DNA from: Euglena gracilis
Taxonomy: Eukaryota; Euglenida; Euglenophyceae; Euglenales
Assembly: GCA_039621445.1 (NCBI GenBank)
Contig: CP154957.1
Span: 9,591,071-9,655,070, forward strand
Length of the DNA: 64,000 bases
Direction: 5' to 3'
Position 1 is the stretch's first letter; every line of letters begins with the position of its first letter. The translations under genes were made by a program, and so were the position numbers. The notes below the pieces were generated by a model that was not told the DNA's origin, searched no databases, and worked only from the letters and a program-made list of their open reading frames with translations. Positions 31,035-43,500 of the stretch are shown here, piece after piece.

Positions 31035-33059
31035 GCATTTTTGTATTTTTTTTTAATTTATTGCTTTTTTATTTATTCCAAATTGCATTTTATTTTAAGT
31101 ATAATTTAATCCAATTATACTTTAAATTTGCGTCTGGCCCGAGTTGCGCCCGTCCCAATGGGACCAGGTCTGCCAGCAAGTAAACGTGTATTTTGGAAAT
31201 AACTCCTCAAAGCTGCTGACTTGTCTTTCAATTCAAGCCCATGAGAGCTCAGCGATCCCGCCGCTTGTAACCCCCCCCCCTTCGGCTGACCAACCAAACC
31301 AGATCCTCTAAACCCCGGGGGGGGGGTTCATAATCGGGTGGTTTACATGCATGCACTCATCGAATTGAAATGCATACACGTATGCATGGCATACTTTTAA
31401 TCTTAGTTCCTCCTTGAATATCAGGAGGGCATACCAGTATGAGTCACAAAAAGAATTGGGGAGGGCTCAAACGTTTCAGGCATAAACACAAGCCTAAGTT
31501 TAGGCCTAAGTTAGTTTTTGGCACAATTCATGGGCCTGAATTTTAGGCATAACATATCCAACCCCACACATGGGTATGGCCAATTGGGTCCCCCCTTCGC
31601 TGGCATGGGTCTGCATGTATATGTGTATTTATGTGCAGCCGGTTCTCCATGTCCATCATGCAAGAAGTTGCACCACATGGTTACAGAGCAATGGATGATG
31701 GAAAATGCATTGGAAGTGGGGCAGTCTTTATTCAGATAATTGTGTCAACAGAGAATACGAGATTTTTTTTGGCAACAGTTAATGTGCACAAAATGTTGCT
31801 GGTCAGTTTTCACAACAACATTGGTCAGCTTTGACTTCATTTTGATTTTTTTTTGTGTTATAAATTGCAGACATCACAATTATACAAGTTTCAGTGGTCA
31901 GATGTTCACAAGTGAATCACCAATATTGCCATCCTTGCTTCCTGTATTGGAACCGGCTTTTCCCCCAACAAAGGCCAGAATTATTGTGCTTTCCAATATT
32001 GGAGGGCAAAGGAAAGGGAGCCTCTTGCAGTGTGGTGAACAACCCCTCATTTCTCCTCCTCCCTGACCTGTTGACTTATTGTGACCTCTGACCCATGCCT
32101 CAGATGCCAATGCACGGCTGCCCTGTTCATGCCCCCCCCCCCATTCTGTACAGCCTCACTCCCACCCCCTTTCTCACCCAGTGAAAGCCAGGCTGAATTT
32201 AAAGGCGTCCCCGGAGGTGCGCCTGCCTGGACACTTGAAGCATCCAAATCCCGGCCCAAGGGTGCCCACTCTGGTACCAAAGCCGCCAGGAGCCCAAAAA
32301 GGGTTCGTTTTGCCTACAACCATCCCTGGGTGCTCCAGGACTTGCCTCCAGGCGTCGGCCACATTCAGCCTGGGGCAGACGATGATCCATGCCTCCATTG
32401 GCACGTGGTGTACAGGGCTTGCATTGGAACAGCATTTGGATGACGGATTCTGGGATTTGCAACCATGGATGGCCCAGCGACCCCCTCCCTAATTGCAGTG
32501 TTCCAGCCCACAGACGGGTTCAAAGAAGCAAATTTTCATCGGTCCACAAAACCTTTAAAAGTTGTCTGACAAGAATTTCCCTCAATCTGGTGCTGCACCC
32601 TTATGGTTGAAAATTTGCCGTGGTAAATGAAGCCTCCATCCACACGCAAGGCTTTCGTAAAGAAATGGGAATTGATTTTTGCACATGAGGAGCACATTCG
32701 ACCAATTTTCCGTGTGTACTGAGCAATGAAGGGGGCACAAAACATGTCACAAATTTGCACAATTTTTTTACAATGCTTTGTTTGCCTGGGAATTAATCAA
32801 GCTCAGTTTTTGTTTTATTTTTGTGGTTTTTTGGCACTTTTTGACAGTTTTTGAGGTCATCCCCAGTTGTTGTTCGAGTCTTTTTTTTTGAAGTGTTTAC
32901 ATGCTTTGCCGATTCATCTAAAGCTCTTTTCTGCATGATTTCCTTCTGACACATCGTCTTGCATTTTACTGATTTCTGATTTTCCCAGATTGTGATTCAG
33001 TTGAATTTGGTTCATGGGTTGAAGGAACTTGTTTTGTTTTTCCCCTGCAAACCCATTAT
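31035..33059. other. No gene recognised
   Basis: Moderate-complexity sequence. Frames at 31518-31739, 31631-31834 and 32081-32443 have protein-like composition, but they overlap in different phases and none is recognisable. Confidence 0.35.
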
Positions 33060-33650
33060 TTGAACAAACATAACACGATATTGAATCTTTTGGGAATGCC
33101 AGGGACAGAGAAGAATAATCACCCCTCCCATGTCCCGGAAGCCAAAAAGTGTGCAATGTCAATATACATCAGAAAATACAGTCAGACCAAAAATTATGGG
33201 TTTGATGTTAAGGGGGGAAATATTGCACAAAAAATTGCAAAAATTCTTGGGAATTTTTCCTCAATTTTTAAAACTTTAACTTTGGGGAAATTGCAAGTTA
33301 AATTTTGTGTTGGGGCATTGGATGCCACCCTCTGTCTGGTGAGAGAAACTTCTCAAGAAATGTGTTGGACCGAAATTTTCCAAAAAAATATATGCAATTT
33401 TTCTCAATTGCTGCTTTCTGACAGCTCTTTGAACCAAGGCAAAGGGAAACCATGTGCCATCAACGGCAACGGGCGTTTTCCATGGTTTGTGGAATTCATG
33501 TGTGGTTTCGCAATGCCAATATCGCTTTTTGGTGTTTGCTCCCCCCCCCCTCGACGATGCCATGATGTAAGCAGGGGGGTTTGCTATTTATGCTGGTTCA
33601 TTTGGAGGAGGTTTCACAGTGTTTCGCAGCCAGGCCATTGTGTCCCGTAA
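33060..33650 (+). CDS. Unassigned 196-codon open frame
   Basis: Longest clean plus frame in the 28-36 kb interval. It contains SQTKNYGFDVKGGNIAQKI and several Cys near the end (CGFAMPISLFGVC, GVCYLCW). The listed start is TTG-type and not convincing. A poly-C run lies inside it at 33541. No domain recognised; it may be chance or an old element remnant. Confidence 0.2.
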   Translation: MNKHNTILNLLGMPGTEKNNHPSHVPEAKKCAMSIYIRKYSQTKNYGFDVKGGNIAQKIAKILGNFSSIFKTLTLGKLQVKFCVGALDATLCLVRETSQEMCWTEIFQKNICNFSQLLLSDSSLNQGKGKPCAINGNGRFPWFVEFMCGFAMPISLFGVCSPPPRRCHDVSRGVCYLCWFIWRRFHSVSQPGHCVP

Positions 33651-34817
33651 CCTCCGCAGCCCTGATCAAACCCAGCCTGTGCGTTCATGTTTTGTGATGT
33701 CCCTCACAGGGAAGCTGGTTGGCAGACACCTGTCATATCTGCTCAACCGGCAAACTCCCTGTTAAATGGTCGAGCTTTGCAACTATGGACACGGTCTCGC
33801 ATGCATACACATGCTTGTGTGACACTCATCGGGCATTGCCAGAAGGGGCGTGTGTTTTCCTTTTTGTCGCGGTGTTTTCTCTTAGCTTTGTCTTGTTTTC
33901 CACTTTTTTTTTTTTTTTTTTTTTTTTCTTGCAATTTTTCGAGTTTCTGTTTGGGGATGGTTCCAATCCCACATTTTGGACCTGATTTTTTTTCTATTTG
34001 TTCTCATAAATGGCTGTTTTTGAAAAAAGAATTGGGTCGTCAATTGCATTTCTTTTGATTCAGTGTGATCAAAAAATATTGAAAAAATATTTCCCCCCCT
34101 TGTTACACCTCCCTAAAATTCATAGAACCACACTTGCATTTTCCTTTGTACTTCCCCTCCCTTTCACCTGAGTTTTTTTGTGGGCTCCATTTGTCGAGGG
34201 GCTTCATTTCAACCCTCCCAATTTTTAAAAGTTTGCATTCTTTGTCGGTGAAAAGCTTGCTGAAGCTGGTATTTTGTTGCAACGGCTCTGCACAACCTGT
34301 TTAGCAGTCTTTCAATACCTTTCCCCGGCTCACCCACACAGGTTCCTTTCAATACATCTGTCAGGAGTCAGGAAAGGACACGTTTTAAAAAAAATGGTGT
34401 GTAGGGGCACTTTTCCCTGGGTGGGTGGGTTGGGGGCCACTGGATCCCCCCCTGGAGGGTGGGGTGGGATAGATGGGGTCGGACCCCCCCTCCGACACAG
34501 GGGGGGGGGATGGACCCCCCCTCCAAGGCCCAGAAAACTTTCGGCTTTATGGACGGGCTGAAAACTCAAAAAGAGAATCAACGTATGTTTCTGGGATTAG
34601 AGCAATCTTTATGGTATCTCGGGCCTGCAAATTGCTTATGTGGTCCGAATTGATTTTTTCTGTGTGATTTCAGGAGTTCCTTTCTGTGCATCTTCTCTTC
34701 TGTGCATTTTTTTGAGGATCCATTGGTGTTTATCCCCCCCAACCCATCATGGCTGTTTCATGGAAAAGCATCTTTTTACTGAGGGGAATACCATATTGCT
34801 TTGTGTGTCCCACCCCA
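33651..34817. other. No gene recognised
   Basis: Includes a T27 homopolymer at 33903-33929. Confidence 0.4.
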
Positions 34818-35080
34818 CCAGGGATTTTTTTTTTTTAGCCGTGGACCCCAGGGGGGGGAAGGGGGGTAGGGTGGGTGGGTCCGGCCGAGCCCCCCCGGGG
34901 GGGGGGGTCCCTCGGAGGGGGGGGGGATTTACTTTTGCGACGAAAATTTTGAAAAAACCCTATTTTTAACACTTTTCTCGATTTTTTTTGTGTGTCTGCC
35001 TTGTACCCCCCCTAGTGGGCCCAGGGGGGGGTGAGTTGGGGGGGACCCCCCCTCTCCCCAGTCTTAAAAAAAACCCCCTG
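34818..35080. mobile_element. CAGGG miniature element, copy 2
   Basis: CAGGGATTTTTTTTTTTTAG at the left and CTTAAAAAAAACCCCCTG at the right, with the GTGGACCCC...GGGTCCGGCCGAGCC interior of 2675-2889. Flanks CACCCCA (34811-34817) and CACCCTA (35081-35087) agree at six of seven positions. Confidence 0.7.
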
Positions 35081-36704
35081 CACCCTACCCCATTGATCAC
35101 AGAAAAGTTTTTTTCAGTATTACTATCCCAAAAGTAGACCCCCCAAAATAAGCTCCTCAAAGTATTTTCAGCAACAGACCCAAAAAGTAGACCTGGGGTC
35201 TTGCTTTGGGGTGCAACTCATAACTGTCGCGATATAATCATGTGCATCCGCGCTTCTGTACTTTGCCGAGCGAGTTGTGAGTTGTCCCGTAGGGGGGAGT
35301 TGATAAGGCAAACGCCATCCAGTGAGCGGATGCGCAATAAAATTCTGCAGCTGTGTGGGGCACGGGATATGCCTGCTTTACTCACTGACCCGATCACCCT
35401 GGCTATTCGGGCAAAAAAAAATAGGGGAAATCAACGTGTTTAATCCCTTCAAAATTTCTTTGGCACTTTCGGCGCCTTTTGGCCTCTTTGATTTCTTGGC
35501 CCATCCCAAAAATGGGCATTTTTTTTGGCAAGGAGCAAAAATTGTTTCAAAAAAAATGCCAATTTTAGCGTGTGCAAAATGGGCAAAAATCGAATGTCAA
35601 AAGTGTCAAAAAATCGCCAATTTTTACAGTTTTGACAGGAGTTATTTTTCAATTTCCCTTCAAAGACCCGGGAGTTTATTTTTTGGGGACCTAGTTTGGG
35701 ATTTTTTTTTGCTGAAAATTGGTTGGGGTCTGATTTTGGGTTGGAGGGCTGGGGAGATGGCCTGGTCAAACTCAGTCCAGGTTAAATTCCAGAAATCTTT
35801 TTGGGACTCCACCCCTTCCTGTGTTTCCAGGGTCGCCGATGAGAGTTTTTTTTTTAGTGCTATGGAGAGCCAACCCCCCCCCCCCCGCCAGGCTTTCCTG
35901 TTCAGGGTGCAGCATAGAGAACCAACCCGTTTCGCTTGGGGAGTGGCGTTGCGTATGGCAGAAGATCCCATGTTATGCTTGGTTACAAAAAGGATCCTGG
36001 ACCCTACCTTCCTTCAAACGGTCGCTCTTTCCGTTCACCCGATCTCGCTTCCAATAATTTTTGCCTGACTTATCGGCAGGCGCGGTTGCTAGTCATCCGT
36101 GGTCGCATTTGCTTCAAGTTTTTTCTCCCATTTTTTTGTTGCATTCTCATTTGCTTGTGGTCCAGGCGGCTGTTCTTTCAAGGTTATGTGAAGAATGGAT
36201 ATCACTTGTCTTTCTCATTGTCGTTACCATGCCCCCCATTCTTTTCCTACACCACAACCCACTACAGCCCAGGTTTTGGAAATGATCGGGGACTACCATT
36301 TTTTACCCCTCCCAAATGACAATTCGTGAACCCCACAGACAATAAACCCTGTGAGCTGTACAAATAATGAACCCCCCTCCGCAATGAACATAAGGAAAGG
36401 AAGTGAGGAAAACAATTGGCACCAGCCACACCTGGACGTCCCCACAAACCCGATCATTTTCGGTCGATTTCGGGGCCTGCTGGGGCTCTAAAAATCCCAC
36501 TAACGCACGGAGTGCAGGTCGCTCGATCTTTTAATGCAACTGTGCGATGGGCGCACAGGCGATTGTTGCCGCGAGGTCGTGCGTAAAATGCAGCAATTAC
36601 CGCCCCACACAAATAGCACATGGCAACGCCCCCCCAACCAATCGGACCGCCAAAACCAAACCAAAAGCACTACAGCCATCAATCACAACATGGTCCCAAG
36701 GGTG
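35081..36704. other. No gene recognised
   Basis: Several frames of 60-250 codons on both strands (for example 35322-36068 plus) lack recognisable motifs and contain homopolymers. It adjoins the broken 3' side of R1. Confidence 0.35.
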
Positions 36705-38687
36705 CAGGTAACTGCGACCAGTGGAGTCGCTGAAGAGACCCCAGTTCTGGCAGGGGTATCCCAGCCAAAACCAGAGCTCCCAGAAACCCGGCTGGGCATC
36801 CAGCAAGGGTCTGCCACCTTCACCTTCGAAGGCGTACAGATCTATCCGTAATGGAATAGTCTGACTCTGTTCTCGGTGTGTGGCGTAATACCACATCGAT
36901 GACTGCTTGTGGAGGGGTGACGGGGCGGTTTCCTGCAACATGGTAATCATGCTGCATTCGCCAGCCTTCGTCCTCCCTCTCCTCCTTGAACCTGAGCATA
37001 TGCTCAAAGTCCGAGAGGACTTCTGTTGGTTCTTCTTCCTCGTCACGTGATGTTCCCTTACCTTTACCCTCACCCTTCCCTTTGCCGGCCACGCCTTTGC
37101 CTTCTCCCTTGCCTTTGCCCTCGGCCTTGCCTGTGTCCTTTCCCGTCTGGCGAATACCAGAGGGTCGGGCGCTCGGTGCCGCAGGAGTCGGTTCGGTTCC
37201 TTCCCATTCCATCTCTGGGGAGGAACCTGGCCGCTCCGCTGCACGTCGCGGTGATGGCGTGGCTGGGCGCTGGCTAGGAGCCTGGCGTGGGCTTGGCTTC
37301 GACGCAGGGGGTCGTGGCTCCTTCCATACCGGAGGGATCGGCGGTGGCATTGCGGCAACAGGACGGCTCATCGCCACCTGTGCCTCCGCCGGTGGTCGTC
37401 CAGCCGGGGTATCCTGGCTGGCTTCCACCTGCATTGCCACCGCCTTCCGCGTCCCGTGGGCTGGGTCGCCTGGGCGGTGGGGTAAGGTTCTCTGTAGTCC
37501 TGTCGTGCTTCAGGGCGGCAGGTAATACTGCCACACCTGCCGGGGGCTCACCGGGTAATACCGGGGTTGCCACCCGCAGCTGCGGCTGGTACGGATGGTA
37601 TGGGGTGTATCCACGGCCCTGAAGGGCAGCCAGAGAGGAGTAATACCTCGTCCGGTGCTCTTCAGATGCGAATACTGGCTCCTGTAGGAAGTGTCGAGCA
37701 AGCTCATCCTGCTCGGTTCCCGAAGGTGCCATGTGGTAGTACGGAGCGTCCTGCCGACGGGGGATATCCCCAGTCTGGACAGGAGCTGCACTGGGTGGTC
37801 GGGCAGCCACACGGTGGGGAGGTTCATCCTCCACCACTATGGGCTCCGCCTGCCGCCGTGGCTCAAAGCCAGGGACAGGGGCGACCGGTGATGCCTGTGG
37901 CATCCAGTGCATAAACATGTGTTGGACGTATGCCTCAGGGGGCACGTCCGACTGTCCGGCTGGGAGCACGCGTGCGCCGCGCGGGTAATCCGCGTGCGTC
38001 GCGTACTGCGAGACAAAGTGCTCCGCTGGCAGCTCGCGCGGCGGCATTCGCTGCGGCGAGGGCGGGCGAGCAAAAATTCTCGTCATCCCAGGTGGGACAT
38101 GCACAGCCTCACCTACCGGTGGGGGCGTGCTCACGCACATGCACGGTGTGGGATCCCACCGGCGTCTGCGTTGGCAGCATGGGCGGTACATACACGCCCA
38201 GGTCCATCGTTGTCTCTCCAGGCTCGAATCCGGAATCGGATGCCGACGAGAAATACCGTCTCCCCGTCATCAGGGCTTGACCACAGGGACACCACTGAGC
38301 CACAGGGGTGTTGGCTACCACCAACAACTGAGCACAGTATGCATCCCAAAGGGCTTGCATAAAGGGCTCCGTTGGGGGGTGTGCGCACATACGCATCGCC
38401 CGCTCCAACGTCTCCGTGGTGCGGAAGATCATCTCTCCCGCATTCGGGGGCGGGCGCGATCTGCGCTGCGCTGGTGGCTGAGGTGCCGGCTGCTGGACGG
38501 CAGATGGATCTGGTACCGCATATGCGGACCGGCTGCTGGTAGCCGCGGCGAATACCGGGGCTGAAACCCTCTCAGCATGTGGGGCACCCGGAATCGGGGC
38601 CTCAGCATACTGAGGGTGCTGGGGGTATGGCGCGCCAGAAGGCTGCGGCCCTGGTGGACCTGGTCCAGGTCCGCGCCCAGGCAGCAT
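36705..38687 (-). pseudogene. R1 ORF3 (ORF3a plus 5' part of ORF3b), truncated
   Basis: ORF3a is 38687-38109, 192 codons starting MLPGRGPGPG, and matches R2 ORF3a in length and in a conserved core (R1 MIFRTTETLERAMRMCAHPP vs R2 MIHRTAETMNRVMRMSANP). ORF3b continues in another frame from about 38191, with a further frame change near 37430-37280, and includes ENLTPPPRRPSPR, a GKGEGKG tract (about 37060-37150) and FWELWFWLGYPCQN (near 36770), all matched in R2 ORF3b. Homology ends near 36705. The preserved protein similarity despite age suggests that this region was under selection. Function unknown. Confidence 0.7.
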
Positions 38688-38788
38688 GATGCTACCCGAA
38701 CGACGACGACAACTAAGGGTAACCTTGTTGTCAGTCGCTTTGAGTGCTGGTGCACTGAAAAAGGAAGGCTTCTATCTTAATCAAAAAC

Positions 38789-38815
38789 TCTGCGAGAAAG
38801 ACAGAAGATGAAGTG
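38789..38815 (-). promoter_or_regulatory. Conserved 3' splice-site-like sequence before R1 ORF3
   Basis: Minus strand TTCTGTCTTTCTCGCAG followed by AGTTTTT, located between the pol stop and the ORF3a start. R2 has TTCTTTCTTTCCGCAG + ACTTTTT at the same place (49805-49827) although the surroundings have diverged. Confidence 0.5.
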
Positions 38816-38879
38816 CAGGGGGGTATATAAACGGGAAACAGTCACATAGAACACACGCATTCTCCAAAACGAAATCGTT

Positions 38880-39830
38880 TCAGAAAGTGTTTATGTTTAT
38901 GTCTATGTTATTGCGCTTGTTCCACAGCTTCCAATCCTGCTGGATATATCCAACAAAACTGGATGCTGGCTCCCAAGTGTCCTCCTCTGGCCCATACCCT
39001 TTCCAGCGAACTTTCCAGTAGTGCACACCCCTGTCGACCTTGTGGTCTATTATCTTATCGACCACAAAGTCGTCCGTTTCAGGTAATCTGGAACGGGGCT
39101 TGAAATATAGGCAGGGGATAGCTTTTCCGTCTGGGGGGCTTAGGTACGGTTTGAAGTCGTCCATATGGACGTCCTCAATCCCGTTGGGCAAGGCAACTTT
39201 ATATCGCCCGCTACTACCTAACCTCTCCAATATTTCGCATGGGACGAGCCAAAGAGGATCTAGCTTGGAAGATTGCATGCGGGTGCGGTTATTCCGTACC
39301 CACACGCGGTCACCTGGACTATACACAGGTGTGTTGAAGTTCTGTAAAAACGATTTCCGTTTGTTGGAATGAATTTCTGTGATACGTGATTGGACTGCAG
39401 AGCGGAGTGATTCCACTTCTGCAAACCACGTTTCACAGCTGACGCTACTTCGGGCGGGTCTCTCCGAGGGGATATCCCCTATGGCCGGAGGGTCTCGTCC
39501 GAAAACAATTTTGTACGGTGAGTGTGGTAATACCAACCCTGGCAAGGTATTGATGTAAAATAAACACCAATGAAGAACGGATAACCAATTCTTACCCGAG
39601 TCAGCCAGTGAAAGGCGAAGCATATTGACAACGGATTTCACGGCTGCCTCGGCTCTACCATTGCCTTTCGGGCGGTATAAAATGGAAAAATGCTGCTCAA
39701 TGCCGAGTAAACCGCACAAAGTCGTGAAAAATCGCGAAGAGATCAAGTGATCCTGATCACTCACGATTTCATTCGGTAAACCCATTAAGCAGATACATTT
39801 CTCCAGGAATATGGATGCCAAAATTTGGGC
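38880..39830 (-). pseudogene. pol: R1 pol, 3' part: integrase catalytic core end and chromodomain
   Basis: Minus strand from the R2 insertion point (39830) to TAA/stop at 38880. It holds the second Asp ([10 protein letters not shown]) and Glu ([10 protein letters not shown]) of the D,D35E integrase, a GPY/F-like region ([11 protein letters not shown]...[16 protein letters not shown]) and a C-terminal chromodomain ([20 protein letters not shown]). Its 5' continuation is at 56673 and lower-numbered residues are on the other side of R2. Chromodomains in this position direct integration to marked chromatin in chromoviruses. Confidence 0.88.
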
Positions 39831-39835
39831 TGTCA
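39831..39835 (+). other. R2 target-site duplication, left (TGTCA)
   Basis: Matches 56668-56672. Removing R2 and one TGTCA joins the R1 integrase codons in frame. Confidence 0.9.
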
Positions 39836-40263
39836 TGTGTACCAGGCACGTCCCAGCTCTGTAGGATATCTGCAGAGTGGGTTCTGTGACGGTCGCACCA
39901 CTGTGGAAAACCACAGTTGGTAAGATCGTGGCAGACCCTTCTGGGATCTGCCCCTGGACACGTCAGCACTTTTCTCTCCTTCCCCCACAGGTGGTATTCT
40001 TTACTCTCACAATCTCCAAGTTTCACCATTGGTTTTGTCAGAGGGAAAAACCCTCGGAACAATCGACTTTGATCTCAGAAGAAACTTCTGAATCTTTGCT
40101 TTGTGCTTTGCTTCTTGGAAATTTGGAATCAAAAGGGGAAAACCACTTTTCGTTACTCCAAAGACTTTTCCCTACCATAAGTAGGCTGCGCACCAAGGCG
40201 AAAGCGAAAGGCTTTTACAGAAAGTTCCAAAAAGGGGAAAAGGGAAAGCTTTGGACGTACACT
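39836..40263 (+). repeat. R2 5' LTR
   Basis: 428 bp, beginning TGTGTACC and ending GTACACT (inverted GTGTAC/GTACAC). Matches 56239-56667. The final base is T and not the usual CA; this boundary is fixed by the TSD and the adjacent primer-binding site. Confidence 0.9.
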
Positions 40264-40273
40264 TGGTAGCAGA
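40264..40273 (+). other. R2 primer-binding site (initiator tRNA-Met type), with second copy at 40320-40329
   Basis: TGGTAGCAGA immediately follows the LTR and is complementary to the conserved 3' end of eukaryotic initiator tRNA-Met (…UCUGCUACCA). The same ten bases, preceded by ACACT or ACACT-like sequence, recur 56 bp downstream in a diverged duplicate (TACACTTGGTAGCAGA in both). Confidence 0.8.
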
Positions 40274-40573
40274 ATAGGTCAAAGATCCTACAGAAAGAAA
40301 GGCTACCAGGTAATACACTTGGTAGCAGATTTAGGCAACGATCCCACACAGACGTTCCACACAGAGAAACTCTGTGGTTGACTGGTGGTGAGGATCGTAC
40401 TGAGCCGTGAAACACGGTGAAAGTACTGTTCCTGGCCCCTAGCCAACCTTTAAGCAAGGATACAGGTCTCAGAAGGCTCTGTTCGGTAATCGCCGATACA
40501 ACCTTTCTGGTCCCTGTTTCTCTGCTTATTTGTGTGAATTTTTGGGTTTTTGCCTTTTTACCCATCTCAAAAG

Positions 40574-43500
40574 ATGCAGAGCACAAGCCCCAACCCCAAA
40601 TTTGATTATGACTTGTTGATGAGTTCATTGAGCAATTGTGATGAAGATTGCGGGGATTGGAACGGTTTGAATGAAACAAGTTCCAATTCCCGACTCCCCA
40701 AGCAAGAAGAAGGCAATTTGACTCATTTGTCATTGTCAAAAGGCGAAACGCCTTCATTATTGCATGGGGGTAATGAACCCTCTTCATCATCATTGTCATT
40801 GATTGTGCGGGATGTAGGTGGCAAAATGCCTTCCTCCATCCCGATTCACCCATCATTGATACGGCGAGGGGATGAACCCCTTGCACCCTCACACTTGGTT
40901 ACTCATGTTACCCATGAACAAAGTGAGGGGTATTTGCCCTTTGCTCTGTTCACACCCAAAAGATCCCCGGTGGAAGCACCGGTGGGCCTTCTGGAGTGCA
41001 ACTCGGTGGAAACACCGTGTTTTTTCCAACCCCCCCCTCAATTACCACCCCCCACACCATTTCACGCTTTGCCGGGATTACCCGCGGAAGCTGCGGTTTT
41101 CCCTGCATTGCCATGGAACCCAGATATGCGTCTGGTGGTGCCGGAAATCTCTGGTGCCGTTTCCATTGTGGAGGACTATGAGGAAGATTTGAGGGATAAC
41201 CTCACCCCCGGTGATGTTTACCGAATTCTCGGTCAACTCCCAGCGGATCACCCGCTTAGCAAGCAAATTTTGCATGTCCACCAATGCGTTGCGGAATGCG
41301 CAACCATGCTCAACAAAGTTTTGCAGTTCGATGAGGACAATCAAAGGGTTGTCAACACCAAACTGGAATGTTGCTGGAATTATTTGCAGGAAATCGGCAA
41401 ATATTGCCAACACAATTTTGAAAATGCGGGGAAAGACCTTCAGCATTTTCGAGAAAGTGTTGACAGTATTTTGCGCATCCAACTTCCACAAAATTTCCAA
41501 CAAATCAGCGAAATGCTGCATGAAGCGGAAACGCGGAATGATTCCAAGTTTCTACATGTGCAGGATGGTATGAGCCATCTTTTTGCCCAATTGGAATCCT
41601 GTTCAACCATGTTACTGCAATTGCAGCAACAGTTACAAGCGCAAAATGCCACCCCCAAAATGCCGGAAATCGGTAACTTTGTCGCGGTTGAGCATTTTGC
41701 CGCACTTACCACTTCTTTCCAAGAAGCGCAACAACGGATTTTGCATCTTGGCTCGGAAATCGAGCACTTGAAGCAATTTCAGGCGAAAGTGCAAGAAAAT
41801 TTTGTTCCCCGTACGCAAATCCAGCTTTTGGAGGAACGAATTTCACACTTGGAGCAAAAATCCTGCCATTGTGCCGCAAATCAGGATGGATTAACCACCT
41901 TGAACGCGAAAATCGCGGATTGCGCACAACGGTTGGATTTCATGCAACAACAAATGCAAACGGACATTGGCGGTATTAATGCCACCGTTGTCGGTTTGCA
42001 GGAGCAGGTTTTCGCACTTTCCAAGCGAATTCCCGACATTAGTGGTATTCAAGCCGCTATTGGGGAATTGCAAACCCGTTGCACCTTGTTGTCCACCACA
42101 GTGACGGAAATCCGCTCACTACTACCCCCCATTTCGCGTGCTCATATCCGAGTCACCGGAATTTCGCTCATTTTATGACAAAGTGCTTGGTGACAACAAG
42201 GAAACCTTGCAAGCATTTTGTACAAGTTTGCTCCAAATTGAGGAAAGCGTGAATCGGAATGCCCGATCCATGCAAGATGAGATTTCTCGGTTGGATGGAC
42301 GAATTTCTGCGTTGTTGGAAAAGCCAACCGCGGAAAATTCGCGCACCACCGTGGAAACCCCCACCAAGTCACTCCACCAATTGCAAACCGTCTCAAATGC
42401 GGTAAAAGCGCTTGCGGGTCAACTCCGGAATGTGGAGGAGTCCCAAGGAAATCTTGCCCAAGAATTACAATTGGTTTCTGAAAAGATGCCACACTTGGAA
42501 GATTTTTCCCGTTACCGCAAACGCATTAGGCATTTGGAGACTGAGGTTGACCGTATTTGCGGCCAACTCCAGTTGGTGGAACATTTGGAAGAAACGGTGC
42601 ATGACTTGTCCGCGAGTTTGGATAAAATGTCCACTCCGATACCGGTTGTGCCACCATCCACCGCGGTAAGCGCTGCGGCTGGTATTCCAAATGTCCCGGA
42701 ATCGCGTTCTCAAATTACCATTTCCGGAGTAGGAATCCCTACATCCACCGCGAATTTGGTACAACCACCCGCGAAAACGCGAATTGTACCACCTTTGCAT
42801 TTGCCAACACCACAAACTCACTCTTCGCACGACATTTCCGATGAGGAAATTGACCCCCCACTCGAAAATTCGAGTCTCCACCAAGAAATTCAACATTCCA
42901 ACCTTGTACGAGGAATGAGCCAACACCCCACACCTGGTATTGGTCATGTGTCGCAATCGCGATCATACCAACAACCGACGGGTTCTGGAATGCCAGACCA
43001 CCCATCGGGTTTTCGGCGGGAAACCCGCCCCACTGAGAGGATTTCACCACATTTTTCGCAATTCCCGCAGGAAAATCCTGCCAACCTTACACTTGGTGCG
43101 GGAAATCCTGCACGGGTTATGCATGGAGCGGAAAATCCGCGAAACGCGTTTGGTGTTAAGAATTACCCTGACCCAAACCCCTGGAATACCACCGAGGGTC
43201 AGCGGGTTACTCAGAGAGACTTCAAGGGCACCATCGCAATCGCGAATAAGGTGAAGCCTCAATGGGACGGGGATCCAACCACATGGAGACAATTTTTTCG
43301 GGATTGGGAGTACTATTGGGCACTAAAGGGACCCACCCAAGACCCGAATCCCGAGGTAGTCAAGATGGAATTCATCGATTGCCTACCGAGGGAGGAGCGA
43401 GAACGCGCACGTAATTTGGTGATACGTAATGGCGTATCATTCGATGACCTGGTTGAGCAATACGCTTCAACCAACTCAAGCTTGGTCACCAGGATTACCC

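Noticed and set aside
36986-38362. Long plus-strand frames (for example 36986-37525, 37907-38362) overlapping R1 ORF3
   Set aside because: They are antisense shadows of the GC-rich minus-strand ORF3, whose protein is conserved in R2.
39769-40062. Matching minus-strand frames in both R2 LTRs (39769-40062 and 56028-56465) as a conserved gene
   Set aside because: The similarity is simply that of the two LTRs; the frames run antisense through them.
42122-42178. Programmed +1 frameshift within R2 gag
   Set aside because: The shift lies next to a C run inside the coiled-coil part, far from the gag-pol border; a copying or sequencing indel is simpler, and R1 does not cover it.
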